Shown here: positions 24,577 to 32,926 of the stretch, in pieces | Position numbering within the stretch: the stretch's first letter is position 1 | Layout of the letters: every line of letters begins with the position of its first letter | NCBI GenBank assembly: GCA_963804495.1 | Contig: CAWDQN010000003.1 | Span: forward strand, 62,001 to 126,000 | DNA length: 64,000 nt | Direction of reading: 5' to 3' | From: Rhodovastum sp963804495 | GTDB lineage: Bacteria > Pseudomonadota > Alphaproteobacteria > Acetobacterales > Acetobacteraceae | Program-made: the position numbers and the translations under genes | The notes under the pieces: model-generated | What the model was told of the DNA's origin: nothing | The model's input: the letters and a program-made list of their open reading frames with translations, nothing else | Databases searched by the model: none

Positions 24577-25600
24577 ATGTTGCATCGCCGAAGTCCTGCT
24601 GGCCGCCGCGTCCACCGCGTTCGCCGGAATTTCCGCCGCCGCGCCTGCCCTCGCGCAGGCGCCGCAAAAGCCAACCCGCGTTTCCACCCCGGAGGAAGCG
24701 GCCAGTTTCGCCCGCTATATCGCAGGGGTCGAGGAGGAAGCCCGCAGAAAGGGCATTTCGTCGGCCGTGCTCGAGAGCGCCTTCGCCGGCGTGCACATCA
24801 ACTGGCGGGTCATTGAACTCGACCGCAACCAGCCCGAGGTGAAGTTCACCTGGGAGCAATACCGCACGCGGATCGTCAATGATTCGCGGGTGCAGCGCGG
24901 CCGTGAGCAATTGTCCAAGCACCACGACCTGCTGCGGCGGGTGCAGGACCGCTACGGGGTGCCGCCCGGCATCATCGTCGGCCTGTGGGGCCTGGAATCC
25001 GACTACGGCCGGCAGATGGGCGGCATCAACGTGATCGAGGCGGTGGCGACGCTGGCCTGGGAAGGACGCCGCGGCGCCTATTTTCGCGAGCAATTGATGG
25101 ACTGCCTGAAAATCCTGCAGGCCGGCGACATCCCGGCCGACAAGATGGTGGGAAGCTGGGCCGGGGCGATGGGGCAGACCCAGTTCATGCCGGACAGTTT
25201 CCTGCGCTTCGCGGTCGATTTCGACGGCGACGGGCGGCGCGACATGTGGACCAGTTTCCCCGACGTGTTCGCCTCCACCGCCAATAACCTGGCGATGGAG
25301 GGGTGGAAGGCGGATCTGCCCTGGGGACTGCAGGCGCGCCTGCCCGTCGGGTTCGAGGCGGCGATGGCCGGGCGCGCCATCCGCAAGCCGGTGGCCGAGT
25401 GGGCCAGGCTGGGGGTTGTCTCGTTTGACGGCCGCGCCTTGCCGCCGGGCGATGCGGTGGCCTCGGTTATTCTGCCCGGCGGCATCCAGAGCGACGCGTT
25501 CCTGGTCAGCGCGGCCAATTTCCGCGCGCTGCGCGCCTACAACCCGTCCGACTACTACGCGCTGAGCATCGGCCTGCTGGCGGACCGGATTGGCGATTGA
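24577..25600 (+). CDS. Lytic murein transglycosylase (MltB/SLT_2 type), with an apparent frameshift in the signal peptide
   Basis: From 24767 onward the frame encodes an intact SLT_2 domain: PGIIVGLWGLESDYGRQMGG carries the catalytic glutamate, and GSWAGAMGQTQFMPDSFL follows. The enzyme cleaves peptidoglycan to 1,6-anhydromuropeptides in the periplasm. No start codon exists in this frame before 24767, yet the frame upstream encodes a signal-peptide-like LLAASTAFAGISAAAPALAQ. An ATG at 24577 in the neighbouring frame encodes MLHRRS. Removing one C at about 24595 joins them into MLHRRSLLAASTAFAG, a good signal peptide. Either a single-base error or a real frameshift is present. The next gene starts within the stop codon. 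Confidence 0.8.
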
Positions 25601-26502
25601 GGCGGACAGGTCCCCTGCTGCTGGCCGCCACTCTGGCGGCCTGCGCGCCGCAAAGCGGGCCGGCGCCGGTGCCGACCCCGGCCCACTACGTGGTGGGGGA
25701 GCCGTACCGGCTGGGCGGGGTCTGGCGCTATCCGCGTGAGCAGTTCGCCTACACCGACACCGGCCTGGCCGTCGTGGCCGACCGCGATCCGGGGCCGACC
25801 GCCGACGGTGAGGCGTTCGACCAGGATTTGCTGACCGCCGCCCATCGTACCCTGCAACTGCCGGCGCTGGCGCGGGTGACCAACCTGCAGACCGGGCGCA
25901 CGGTGCTGGTGCGCCTGAACGACCGCGGCCCGGCGCCGCCGGGCCGGCTGATCGCGGTGACGCGGCGCGCCGCGGAGTTGCTGGGGGCGTCCGGCGGCGC
26001 CCCGTTCCGGGTGAGGGTGGAGGTGCTGGAGACCGAAAGCCGGCAGCTTGCCGCCAGCATGGCCGCGGCGGCGCCGTTGCAGGTGACCTCCGCCCCGGTC
26101 GCCAGCGTGCAGGCCGAAACCCTGGCCCCGCCGGCGGGCACGGCGCAGTCCGGCCGGGTGCGAATCGCCGCCGCCGGCCCGCCGGTGCCGGCGGCGGCGC
26201 ACCCCGCCGCGGCCGACGCGGTGCCGTTGCGGCTGCCCGAACAGGTCTGGCAGACCGCCCCCGCGCCGGGGGCGCTGTATGTGGAATGCGGCAGCTTTGC
26301 CCGCCCCCAATATGCCGCGATCATGCAGCGGCGGCTGGCGGCGCTCGGCGCGCGCGTCACGACCGACCGAAACGCCCCGCCCGACTCCGCCTACCGGGTG
26401 CGCATCGGTCCGTTGCGCGACACGGCGGAGGCCGACGCCACGCTGGACCGTGCGCTCGCCGGCGGCGTATCTGATGCCCGCATTGTCGTGGACGATCCCT
26501 AG
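25597..26502 (+). CDS. RlpA-like double-psi beta-barrel lipoprotein with SPOR domain
   Basis: A 301-residue lipoprotein (RRTGPLLLAATLAAC, lipobox LAAC at Cys16). The RlpA/DPBB domain is recognised by GEAFDQDLLTAAHRTLQLPA, ARVTNLQTGRTVLVRLNDRG and AAELLG. A C-terminal SPOR domain, YVECGSFARPQYAAIMQRRL followed by YRVRIGPLRDTAEADATLDR, would bind denuded septal glycan. RlpA proteins cleave or associate with stem-less peptidoglycan at division sites. It starts at TTG, overlapping the upstream TGA (TTGA), so is translationally coupled to the transglycosylase. Confidence 0.9.
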   Translation: MRRTGPLLLAATLAACAPQSGPAPVPTPAHYVVGEPYRLGGVWRYPREQFAYTDTGLAVVADRDPGPTADGEAFDQDLLTAAHRTLQLPALARVTNLQTGRTVLVRLNDRGPAPPGRLIAVTRRAAELLGASGGAPFRVRVEVLETESRQLAASMAAAAPLQVTSAPVASVQAETLAPPAGTAQSGRVRIAAAGPPVPAAAHPAAADAVPLRLPEQVWQTAPAPGALYVECGSFARPQYAAIMQRRLAALGARVTTDRNAPPDSAYRVRIGPLRDTAEADATLDRALAGGVSDARIVVDDP

Positions 26503-26532
26503 GCCATCCGAGTCCGCGTAAGGAGTCACCCC

Positions 26533-27777
26533 ATGCTCAGCCGTCGTCTCCTGCTGGCGGGTGCCGCGCTCGGCGTGCCCTGCCTTGGCGTCACCGGCCC
26601 CGCCGCCGCCGAGCCGCGCCCGCCGCACGCGGGTGCGCATCCGCCGACCGGCCGCGGCGGGCGCAAGCCGCCCGACGCGGCGGCGCCGACCGGCAGCCCC
26701 GCCAACACGCCGCTCGGCCCGCTCGACACCGCCGCGCGCTGGGCGGTGATCCTCGACTTCACCACCGGCGCCACCTTGCTCGACAAGGACGCCGACGTGC
26801 CGATGCCGCCGTCGTCGATGACCAAGCTGATGACGATGTATATCGTCTACGGCCTGCTGAAGTCGGGCCGGCTGAAACTCGACCAGGAACTGCCGGTCTC
26901 CGAGCGCGCCTGGCGCATGGGCGGCTCGAAGATGTTCGTGCAGATCGGCTCGCAGGTGAAGGTCGAGGACCTGATCCGCGGCGTGATCGTGCAGTCCGGC
27001 AACGATGCCTGCATCGTCTTCGCCGAGGCGATCGCCGGCTCGGAAGAACAGTTCGCCGAGCAGATGAACCAGAAGGCGCGCGAGCTCGGGCTGGAGCACG
27101 CCAATTTCCGCAACGCCACCGGCTGGCCCGACCCCGAACAGCGCATGAGCGCGCGCGACATCGCCACCCTGGCCCGCCGGCTGATCCAGGACTTCCCCGA
27201 GTTCTACAAATACGACTCGGAAAAAAGTTTCAAATACAACAACATCGAACAGCAGAATCGCAACCCGCTGGTGCAGAAGGGGCTGGCCGACGGGCTGAAG
27301 ACCGGCCACACCGACGACGGCGGCTTCGGCCTGGTGGCGAGTGCGGAGCGCAGCGGCCGGCGGGTGGTGCTGGTGGTGAACGGGCTGACCTCCATGCACC
27401 AGCGCGGCGAGGAAAGCGAGCGGCTGCTGGAATGGTCGTTCCGTGAGTTCGAGAACGTGACCCTGTTCACCGCCGGCGACACGGTGGAGCAGGCGCCGGT
27501 CTGGCTCGGCACCCAGCTGACGGTGCCGCTGGTGGGCGGGCGCGACCTGGTGGTGACCATGCCGCGCGCCTGGCGCAAGACCGCCAAGATCACGCTGGAA
27601 TACGACAGCCCGATCGCCGCCCCGATCACCCGCGGCACGCCGCTGGGAAAACTGTCGGTGGCGGGGCAGGGGGTTCCCGACCTGCAGGTGCCGCTGCTGG
27701 CCGGCGCCGACGTGCCGCGGCTGGGCCTGCCCGGCCGCGCCCTGGCGGTGCTGACCCACTACGTCACCGGAAGCTGA
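26533..27777 (+). CDS. D-alanyl-D-alanine carboxypeptidase (DacA/DacC family)
   Basis: A 414-residue penicillin-binding protein (peptidase S11) with an N-terminal signal (RRLLLAGAALGVPCLG) and a proline-rich linker. The catalytic triads are SxxK at Ser95-Lys98 (SSMTK), SGN in IVQSGNDACIVF and KTG in ADGLKTGHTDDGG. The C-terminal PBP5-like beta domain follows. It trims the terminal D-Ala of muropeptides, limiting cross-linking. It lies 30 bases after the RlpA-like gene in a cell-wall cluster. AGGAGT precedes the ATG. Confidence 0.95.
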   Translation: MLSRRLLLAGAALGVPCLGVTGPAAAEPRPPHAGAHPPTGRGGRKPPDAAAPTGSPANTPLGPLDTAARWAVILDFTTGATLLDKDADVPMPPSSMTKLMTMYIVYGLLKSGRLKLDQELPVSERAWRMGGSKMFVQIGSQVKVEDLIRGVIVQSGNDACIVFAEAIAGSEEQFAEQMNQKARELGLEHANFRNATGWPDPEQRMSARDIATLARRLIQDFPEFYKYDSEKSFKYNNIEQQNRNPLVQKGLADGLKTGHTDDGGFGLVASAERSGRRVVLVVNGLTSMHQRGEESERLLEWSFREFENVTLFTAGDTVEQAPVWLGTQLTVPLVGGRDLVVTMPRAWRKTAKITLEYDSPIAAPITRGTPLGKLSVAGQGVPDLQVPLLAGADVPRLGLPGRALAVLTHYVTGS

Positions 27778-27780
27778 GGC

Positions 27781-28452
27781 TTGCCGCCGCGCGCCGGCGT
27801 GTTCATCGCCCTGGAAGGGGGCGACGGCAGCGGCAAGACCGGCGCGCTGGCGCATCTGGGCGAGGCGCTGGGGGATTTTCCGGGCGGTCTGGTGCTGACC
27901 CGCGAGCCCGGCGGTACCGGCGAAGGCCAGGCGATCCGCGGCCTGCTGCTGGCGCGCGGGGCGCATGACTGGGAGCCGCGGGCCGAGCTTTTGCTGATCG
28001 CGGCGGCGCGGGCGCAGCACGTGGCGCGGGTGATCCGGCCCGCGCTTGCGTCCGGGCTGGTGGTGGTGTCGGATCGTTATGTGGGTTCCACCCTGGCCTA
28101 CCAGGGCGCCGGGCGCGGCTTGCCGGAGACGGACATCCGCGCGCTGCATGTGCTGTCCACCGGCGATCTCTGGCCCGACCTGACCGTGCTGCTCGATGTC
28201 GCGCCGGAGCTGGCGCTGGCCCGCGGCCTGGCGCGGCTGCGCGCCGAAGACAGCCGGGAGGATCGTTTCGAATCCCTTGGGCTGGCGTTTCACCACCGGG
28301 TGCGCCGGAGTTTTCTCGCCCAGGCCGAAGCCGCGCCGGCGCGGCACGCGGTCATCGATGCCAGCCGCCCGGCCGAGGCGGTGCGGGCGGAGGTGGTTGC
28401 GGTTGTTCTCGACTTCCTCGGCCGCGGCCCTGGCGTGCCCGGTCAGGCCTGA
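27781..28452 (+). CDS. tmk: dTMP kinase
   Basis: A 223-residue enzyme phosphorylating dTMP to dTDP for DNA synthesis. The P-loop is LEGGDGSGKT, then TREPGGTGEGQAIRGLLL, DRYVGSTLAYQGAGRGLP and the LID-region RAEDSREDRFE. The assigned start is TTG at 27781, just after the carboxypeptidase stop; GTG at 27799 (V7, directly before FIALEGGDG) is an alternative. In many alphaproteobacteria tmk follows dacA-type genes, as here, and is followed by holB, which is not present here. Confidence 0.95.
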   Translation: MPPRAGVFIALEGGDGSGKTGALAHLGEALGDFPGGLVLTREPGGTGEGQAIRGLLLARGAHDWEPRAELLLIAAARAQHVARVIRPALASGLVVVSDRYVGSTLAYQGAGRGLPETDIRALHVLSTGDLWPDLTVLLDVAPELALARGLARLRAEDSREDRFESLGLAFHHRVRRSFLAQAEAAPARHAVIDASRPAEAVRAEVVAVVLDFLGRGPGVPGQA

Positions 28453-28572
28453 AAGCAGGAGGCGGGGAAGCAAGACGCGGGCCCGACGATCGCCTGCCAC
28501 CGCCAAATGATGCGCGTGGTGCACAAATAACCGTGAACCGGCGGCGAATTTCTCTGCTCCGGCGATCGCCCG

Positions 28573-28586
28573 TTGACGCAGATCAA
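28573..28586 (+). promoter_or_regulatory. FNR/FixK-type box upstream of the hybrid histidine kinase
   Basis: TTGACGCAGATCAA matches the alphaproteobacterial FnrL/FixK consensus TTGAY-N4-RTCAA exactly, with dyad symmetry. Its centre is about 68 bases before the kinase start, placing a class II transcription start near 28621. The rest of the 28453-28647 spacer contains no gene. The motif match is direct; regulation by oxygen is an inference. Confidence 0.6.
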
Positions 28587-28647
28587 CGCCTGATTTGGCG
28601 GGACGGCGAAGAGTTAGACCTGCGGAAGGGGCCGCCGGAAACCGACG

Positions 28648-31600
28648 TTGGACAGTTTGCTGGCAAGATTATTTCTGATTGTCACGATCGCCCTGGTGCC
28701 CGCCCTGGGATTCCTGGCGTACACGGAAAACGACGCCTACCGGATTCGACTGCAACTGGTAGAGGACGAAGCGCTCCGCCTGGTGCGTCTGGTCGGCGCC
28801 GAACAGCAGCGGATCGTCGATGGGGCGGAGCAGGTGCTGAACGTCATCGCCGGCGCGCCGGGGGTGCAGGACAGCCAGCCGGAGCTGTGCCAGCGCCTGC
28901 TGTCCAACATGGTGCGCCTGGCACCGCGCTACAATTCGGCCGCGGTCATCGACCTGAACGGCCATTTCATTTGCGCCTCCGGTCCGTTCGATCGCAGCGC
29001 CGACCTTTCCGACCGGTCGTATTTCCGCGACGCCTTGGCAACGCGGGACTTCGTCACCGACGGCTATAGCATCGGCCGGCGGTCCGGGCGGCCGAGCCTG
29101 CACCTGGCCAGGCCGTTCAGGAACCGCGACGGGGTGGTGGCCGGTGTGGTCGCCGTTGCGCTCGACATCGGCTGGCTCGGCCAGCAACTCGCGCGACTGC
29201 CCTTGCCGGCGGAAGCCGTGGCCTCGATCGCCGACCGGAACGGTGTCATCCTCGCCCGGACGCCCGATGGGGCGCGGTATGTTGGTCAGTCTATCCCAAC
29301 GGCGGACCGCTTCAGTCTGCACGGCGGGCAGATTCGCATCGCCCCGATGACAAGCCTGGACGGGCGCCAGCGCATCGCCGCCTATTCGCCGCCGGACGCC
29401 GACCCCTCGGGATTGCGAATTTGGGTCGGCCTGGACCGGGACATCGCCTTCGCCGCGGTGACCCGGGCCAACCGCACCGGGATGATGCTGATCATCGGCG
29501 GCGCCGGACTGGCTCTGGCGCTCACGGCCCTGCTCGGCCCCCGCCTGATCCGCCGCCCGGTCAACCGGCTGCTTGGCGTCGCCGATCGCTGGCGCCTGGG
29601 CGACCTCGCCGCCCGCACCGGCCTGGGCAAAGACCGCAGCGAGTTCGGCCGCCTTGCCGCCGCGTTCGATAGCATGGCGGCGGCGCTGGCCGCCCGCGAG
29701 CATGCCCTGCGCACGGCCCTTGAGAGCACCACCGACAGCGTGATCGTGTTCGATCGCACCTGGCGCATCACTTTTGTCAACGCGCGCGCGAAGGCGCATG
29801 TCGGGCAGGGCCGCGACCTGGTGGGCCAGAACCTCTGGGAGGCGTTTCCCGGAACCTCCGACAGCGTCTTTGCCGCCGGCTACCGGGCGGCCATGGAGGG
29901 CGGCAAGCCGGTACATACCGTCGGCTACTCGGCCGCGTTCGGCACCTGGTTCGAGGCGCACGCCTATCCATCGAGCGACGGCGTTACCGCGTTTTTTCGC
30001 GACGTGACCGAGGAGCGCCGCATCGCCGCCGCGCTGGCGGACAGCGAAAGCCGGTTCCGGCTGTTCATCGACCGCGCGCCGGCCGCCATCGCGATGTTCG
30101 ACACCGAGATGCGCTACCTCGCCGCCAGCCGCCGGTTTGCGCTCGATTACCGGGTCGCGGACGGACTGCCGGAAAACCTGATCGGGCGCCTTCACTACGA
30201 GGTGTTCCCCGAGATCCCCGAGACCTGGCGCGAGGTCCATCGCCGCGTCCTCGCCGGTGAGACGCTGTCGGCCGCGGATAGCGCGTTCCTTCGCAGCGAC
30301 GGGCGCAGCGACTGGGTGCGCTGGGAAATGACCCCCTGGCGGCGCGCCGACGGCACGATCGGCGGTGCCCTGCTGTTCACGGAGATCGAAACTGAGCGCA
30401 AGCAAGCCGAACTGGCGCTGCATCGGAGTGAGGAGCTGTTCCGCGCCACCTTCGAACAGGCGGCGGTCGGCATGGCGCTGGTCGGTCTGGATGGCGCCTG
30501 GCTGCGGGTCAACGACAGGCTGTGCGCCATCACCGGCCGCACGCGGGGCGAGCTGCTGGCGGGCACGTTCCACGATGTGAGCCATCCGGACAACCGCGCG
30601 GATGACCTGGCGTATTTGCAGGCGCTGCTGGCCGGAGCGGCCCCGGAGCAGTTGGAAAAGCGCTTCCTGCGCAAGGACGGCAGCATCGGCTGGGCCAACC
30701 TCTGGGGGTCGCTGCAACGCGACGCGCAGGGGCGGCCGGAGCACTTCCTGGCCGTTGTCGACGACATCACCGAACGCAAGCATGTCGAAGCGGCGTTGCG
30801 CGAAAGCGAGACCCGGCTCCGGCTGGCCCAGGAAGGGGCGGGCATCGGCATCTGGGAGCACGACCTCGCCTCGGGGGCGGTTTTCTGGTCCCCGGAGCAG
30901 TTCGCGCTGCACGGGGTGGACCCCGCCGCGGGGCCACCAAGCTTTCAGCAATTCCTCGATCTTGTCGAACCGGAGGACCGGGCGTCCATCGTCTATGCCA
31001 GCGAGGCGGCCGGCAACGCGAGCGACGACGCCGGCCCCGGACCCTGGCGGCTGGAGTTCCGCATCCGGCGCGTCAGCGACGGTGCCCGCCGGTGGGTGGC
31101 CGCCTTGGGGCGCGTGGTCAGGGACGACGCCGGGCACCCCTGCCGGGTGGTCGGGGTCAACTTCGACATCACCGAGCGCCGGCAGGCCGAGGAAGACCTC
31201 CGGCGCACCACGTCGCTGCTCCGCGCCGTCGGCACCTGCTCGCCCGATCCGATCTATGCGAAGGACACCAGAGGCCGCTTCCTGTTCGCCAATCCCGCCC
31301 TGCTCGCCGTCATTGGCAAGACCGCGGAGGAGGTGATCGGCCGCACCGAGGCGGAGTTCCACCACGATCCGGCGCAGGCGGCCGCGGTGATGGCGAACGA
31401 CCAGCGGATCATCGACACCGGCCGTGCCGAGGTGGTGGAGGAGACATTCGACGCGGCCGGTCTGGGCACGCGCATTTTCCGGTCCGCCAAGGGGCCGCTG
31501 CGGCTGGAGGACGGCTCGATATCGGGGATCGCGGCGGTGTCGAGCGACATCACCCAGATCAAGCAAACCGAGGCGGAGCTGCGTCGCCTGACCGCCACCC

Positions 31601-32859
31601 TGGAAGCGCGCGTGCAGGCGGAGGTCGCCGCCGGCGAGGCGGCGCAACGGCGGGCTGCCCATGCCGAACGCTTGCAGGCGCTCGGCCAGCTCGCCGGCGG
31701 CATCGCGCACGACTTCAACAACGTGCTGCAGGCGATCGCCGGGGCGAACGCGCTGATCGAGCTTCGCTCGGCCGACGCGGCAGATGTCCGCCGCCTGGCG
31801 CGGCTGGCGCTCGAGGCCACCGAACGGGGGGCGGCCATCACCGGCCGTCTGCTGGCCTTCAGCCGCCGCGCCGATCTGCACGCCGAAAGCCTGGATGCGG
31901 CGACCCTGCTGGGTGGTCTGCGGGAGATGCTGGTCCACACGCTGGGGGTCGGCATCGACGTGCAGGTGCGGGCGGCGCCTGGTCTACCGCTGTTGCTGGC
32001 CGACAAGGGTCAGCTTGAGACGGTGCTGGTCAATCTTGCCACCAACGCCCGCGACGCCATGCCGCATGGCGGCGTGCTGATGCTGTCCGCCGCGAGCGAG
32101 ACGGTGCCGCCGGAGGCTCCGGACCACCTGGCCGGGCCGCCGCCGGGGCGCTACCTTCGGCTGACCGTTGCTGACAGCGGCACGGGCATGGACGCGCCGA
32201 CGCTCGCGCGCGCCACCGAGCCGTTTTTCACCACCAAGGGGGTCGGCGTCGGCACCGGACTCGGGTTGTCGATGGCCAAGGGATTTGCCGAGCAATCAGG
32301 CGGTGCCCTGACCCTCGAGAGCCGGCCGGGACGGGGCACCACGGTGACGCTGTGGCTGCCCGAGGCGGCTCCGGCGCGGGCCGGCGCGGGCGGTGTGGAC
32401 ACGACCGCGCCCGTGCTCGCCGGGTTGGCGGTGTCCGCCGGAGTGATGCTGGTCGATGACGACGACCTGGTTCGCGAAACCATCGCCACCTATCTGGAGG
32501 AGGAGGGGTTTCGCGTGCTGGTGGCCGGCAGCGGCACCGAGGCGCTCGCGCTGCTGGCTGCCGGGGAAAGGGTGGACGTTCTGGTGACGGATTTGTCCAT
32601 GCCGGGAATGGATGGGATCGCCACGATTTGCGCCGCCCAGGAACGCCGCCCGGGTCTGCCCGCGCTGCTGCTGACCGGCTACGCGCATGAAGACGCCGTG
32701 CTGGCAATGGACGGGTCGGTCGGGGGACGGTTTTCCCTGCTCCGCAAGCCGGTGCGCGGCAGCGAACTGGTTGGCCGGATTCAGGGGATATTGAAGCAAG
32801 GCCAGGGCTCTGCCCTGGACCCGCAAGGGGCCAGCAGGCCCCTTGACCCCGCGACTTAA
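28648..32859 (+). CDS. Multi-PAS hybrid sensor histidine kinase with receiver domain
   Basis: A 1403-residue protein. Membrane helices at residues ~8-26 and ~277-297 bracket a periplasmic dCache-like sensor. A HAMP region follows, then five PAS domains beginning near 352, 467, 594, 720 and 857. The HisKA H-box is GGIAHDFNNVLQA with His1021; this HDFNN form is typical of cytochrome-c-oxidase/FixL-type kinases. The ATPase domain has N-box NLATNARDAM and DSGTGM. The receiver domain has its phospho-acceptor at Asp1315 (VTDLSMPG). It starts at TTG. The last 21 residues are encoded by an inserted two-hairpin repeat. No cognate response regulator gene is adjacent. Confidence 0.92.
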   Translation: MDSLLARLFLIVTIALVPALGFLAYTENDAYRIRLQLVEDEALRLVRLVGAEQQRIVDGAEQVLNVIAGAPGVQDSQPELCQRLLSNMVRLAPRYNSAAVIDLNGHFICASGPFDRSADLSDRSYFRDALATRDFVTDGYSIGRRSGRPSLHLARPFRNRDGVVAGVVAVALDIGWLGQQLARLPLPAEAVASIADRNGVILARTPDGARYVGQSIPTADRFSLHGGQIRIAPMTSLDGRQRIAAYSPPDADPSGLRIWVGLDRDIAFAAVTRANRTGMMLIIGGAGLALALTALLGPRLIRRPVNRLLGVADRWRLGDLAARTGLGKDRSEFGRLAAAFDSMAAALAAREHALRTALESTTDSVIVFDRTWRITFVNARAKAHVGQGRDLVGQNLWEAFPGTSDSVFAAGYRAAMEGGKPVHTVGYSAAFGTWFEAHAYPSSDGVTAFFRDVTEERRIAAALADSESRFRLFIDRAPAAIAMFDTEMRYLAASRRFALDYRVADGLPENLIGRLHYEVFPEIPETWREVHRRVLAGETLSAADSAFLRSDGRSDWVRWEMTPWRRADGTIGGALLFTEIETERKQAELALHRSEELFRATFEQAAVGMALVGLDGAWLRVNDRLCAITGRTRGELLAGTFHDVSHPDNRADDLAYLQALLAGAAPEQLEKRFLRKDGSIGWANLWGSLQRDAQGRPEHFLAVVDDITERKHVEAALRESETRLRLAQEGAGIGIWEHDLASGAVFWSPEQFALHGVDPAAGPPSFQQFLDLVEPEDRASIVYASEAAGNASDDAGPGPWRLEFRIRRVSDGARRWVAALGRVVRDDAGHPCRVVGVNFDITERRQAEEDLRRTTSLLRAVGTCSPDPIYAKDTRGRFLFANPALLAVIGKTAEEVIGRTEAEFHHDPAQAAAVMANDQRIIDTGRAEVVEETFDAAGLGTRIFRSAKGPLRLEDGSISGIAAVSSDITQIKQTEAELRRLTATLEARVQAEVAAGEAAQRRAAHAERLQALGQLAGGIAHDFNNVLQAIAGANALIELRSADAADVRRLARLALEATERGAAITGRLLAFSRRADLHAESLDAATLLGGLREMLVHTLGVGIDVQVRAAPGLPLLLADKGQLETVLVNLATNARDAMPHGGVLMLSAASETVPPEAPDHLAGPPPGRYLRLTVADSGTGMDAPTLARATEPFFTTKGVGVGTGLGLSMAKGFAEQSGGALTLESRPGRGTTVTLWLPEAAPARAGAGGVDTTAPVLAGLAVSAGVMLVDDDDLVRETIATYLEEEGFRVLVAGSGTEALALLAAGERVDVLVTDLSMPGMDGIATICAAQERRPGLPALLLTGYAHEDAVLAMDGSVGGRFSLLRKPVRGSELVGRIQGILKQGQGSALDPQGASRPLDPAT

Positions 32860-32920
32860 GACAAGGGGTCCAGGGGCCTTGGCCCTTGGCGGGGTTCGGG
32901 GCAACGCCCCGACACCCCGA
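32796..32920. repeat. Two-hairpin repeat, inverted arms, overlapping the kinase 3' end
   Basis: Left arm 32796-32850 (CCAGGGCTCTGCCCTGG, then a stem around AGCA) and a right portion 32862-32920 (GGGTCCAGGGGCC, GGCCCTTGGCGGGG, and a GGGGCAACGCCCC hairpin). The kinase stop lies at 32857-32859, inside the element, and glnA ends at 32927. It therefore separates two convergent genes and may terminate both. Confidence 0.85.
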
Positions 32921-32926
32921 GGTACC

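Noticed and set aside
25555..28524. Very long open frame on the minus strand (about 990 codons)
   Set aside because: It lies antisense to four well-supported cell-wall and tmk genes, has arginine-, histidine- and glycine-rich composition, and shows no domain motif; a GC-rich third-position artefact.
28669..31938. Long open frame antisense to the histidine kinase (about 1090 codons)
   Set aside because: The plus-strand kinase has PAS, HisKA and receiver motifs in order; the antisense product has none and is a composition shadow.
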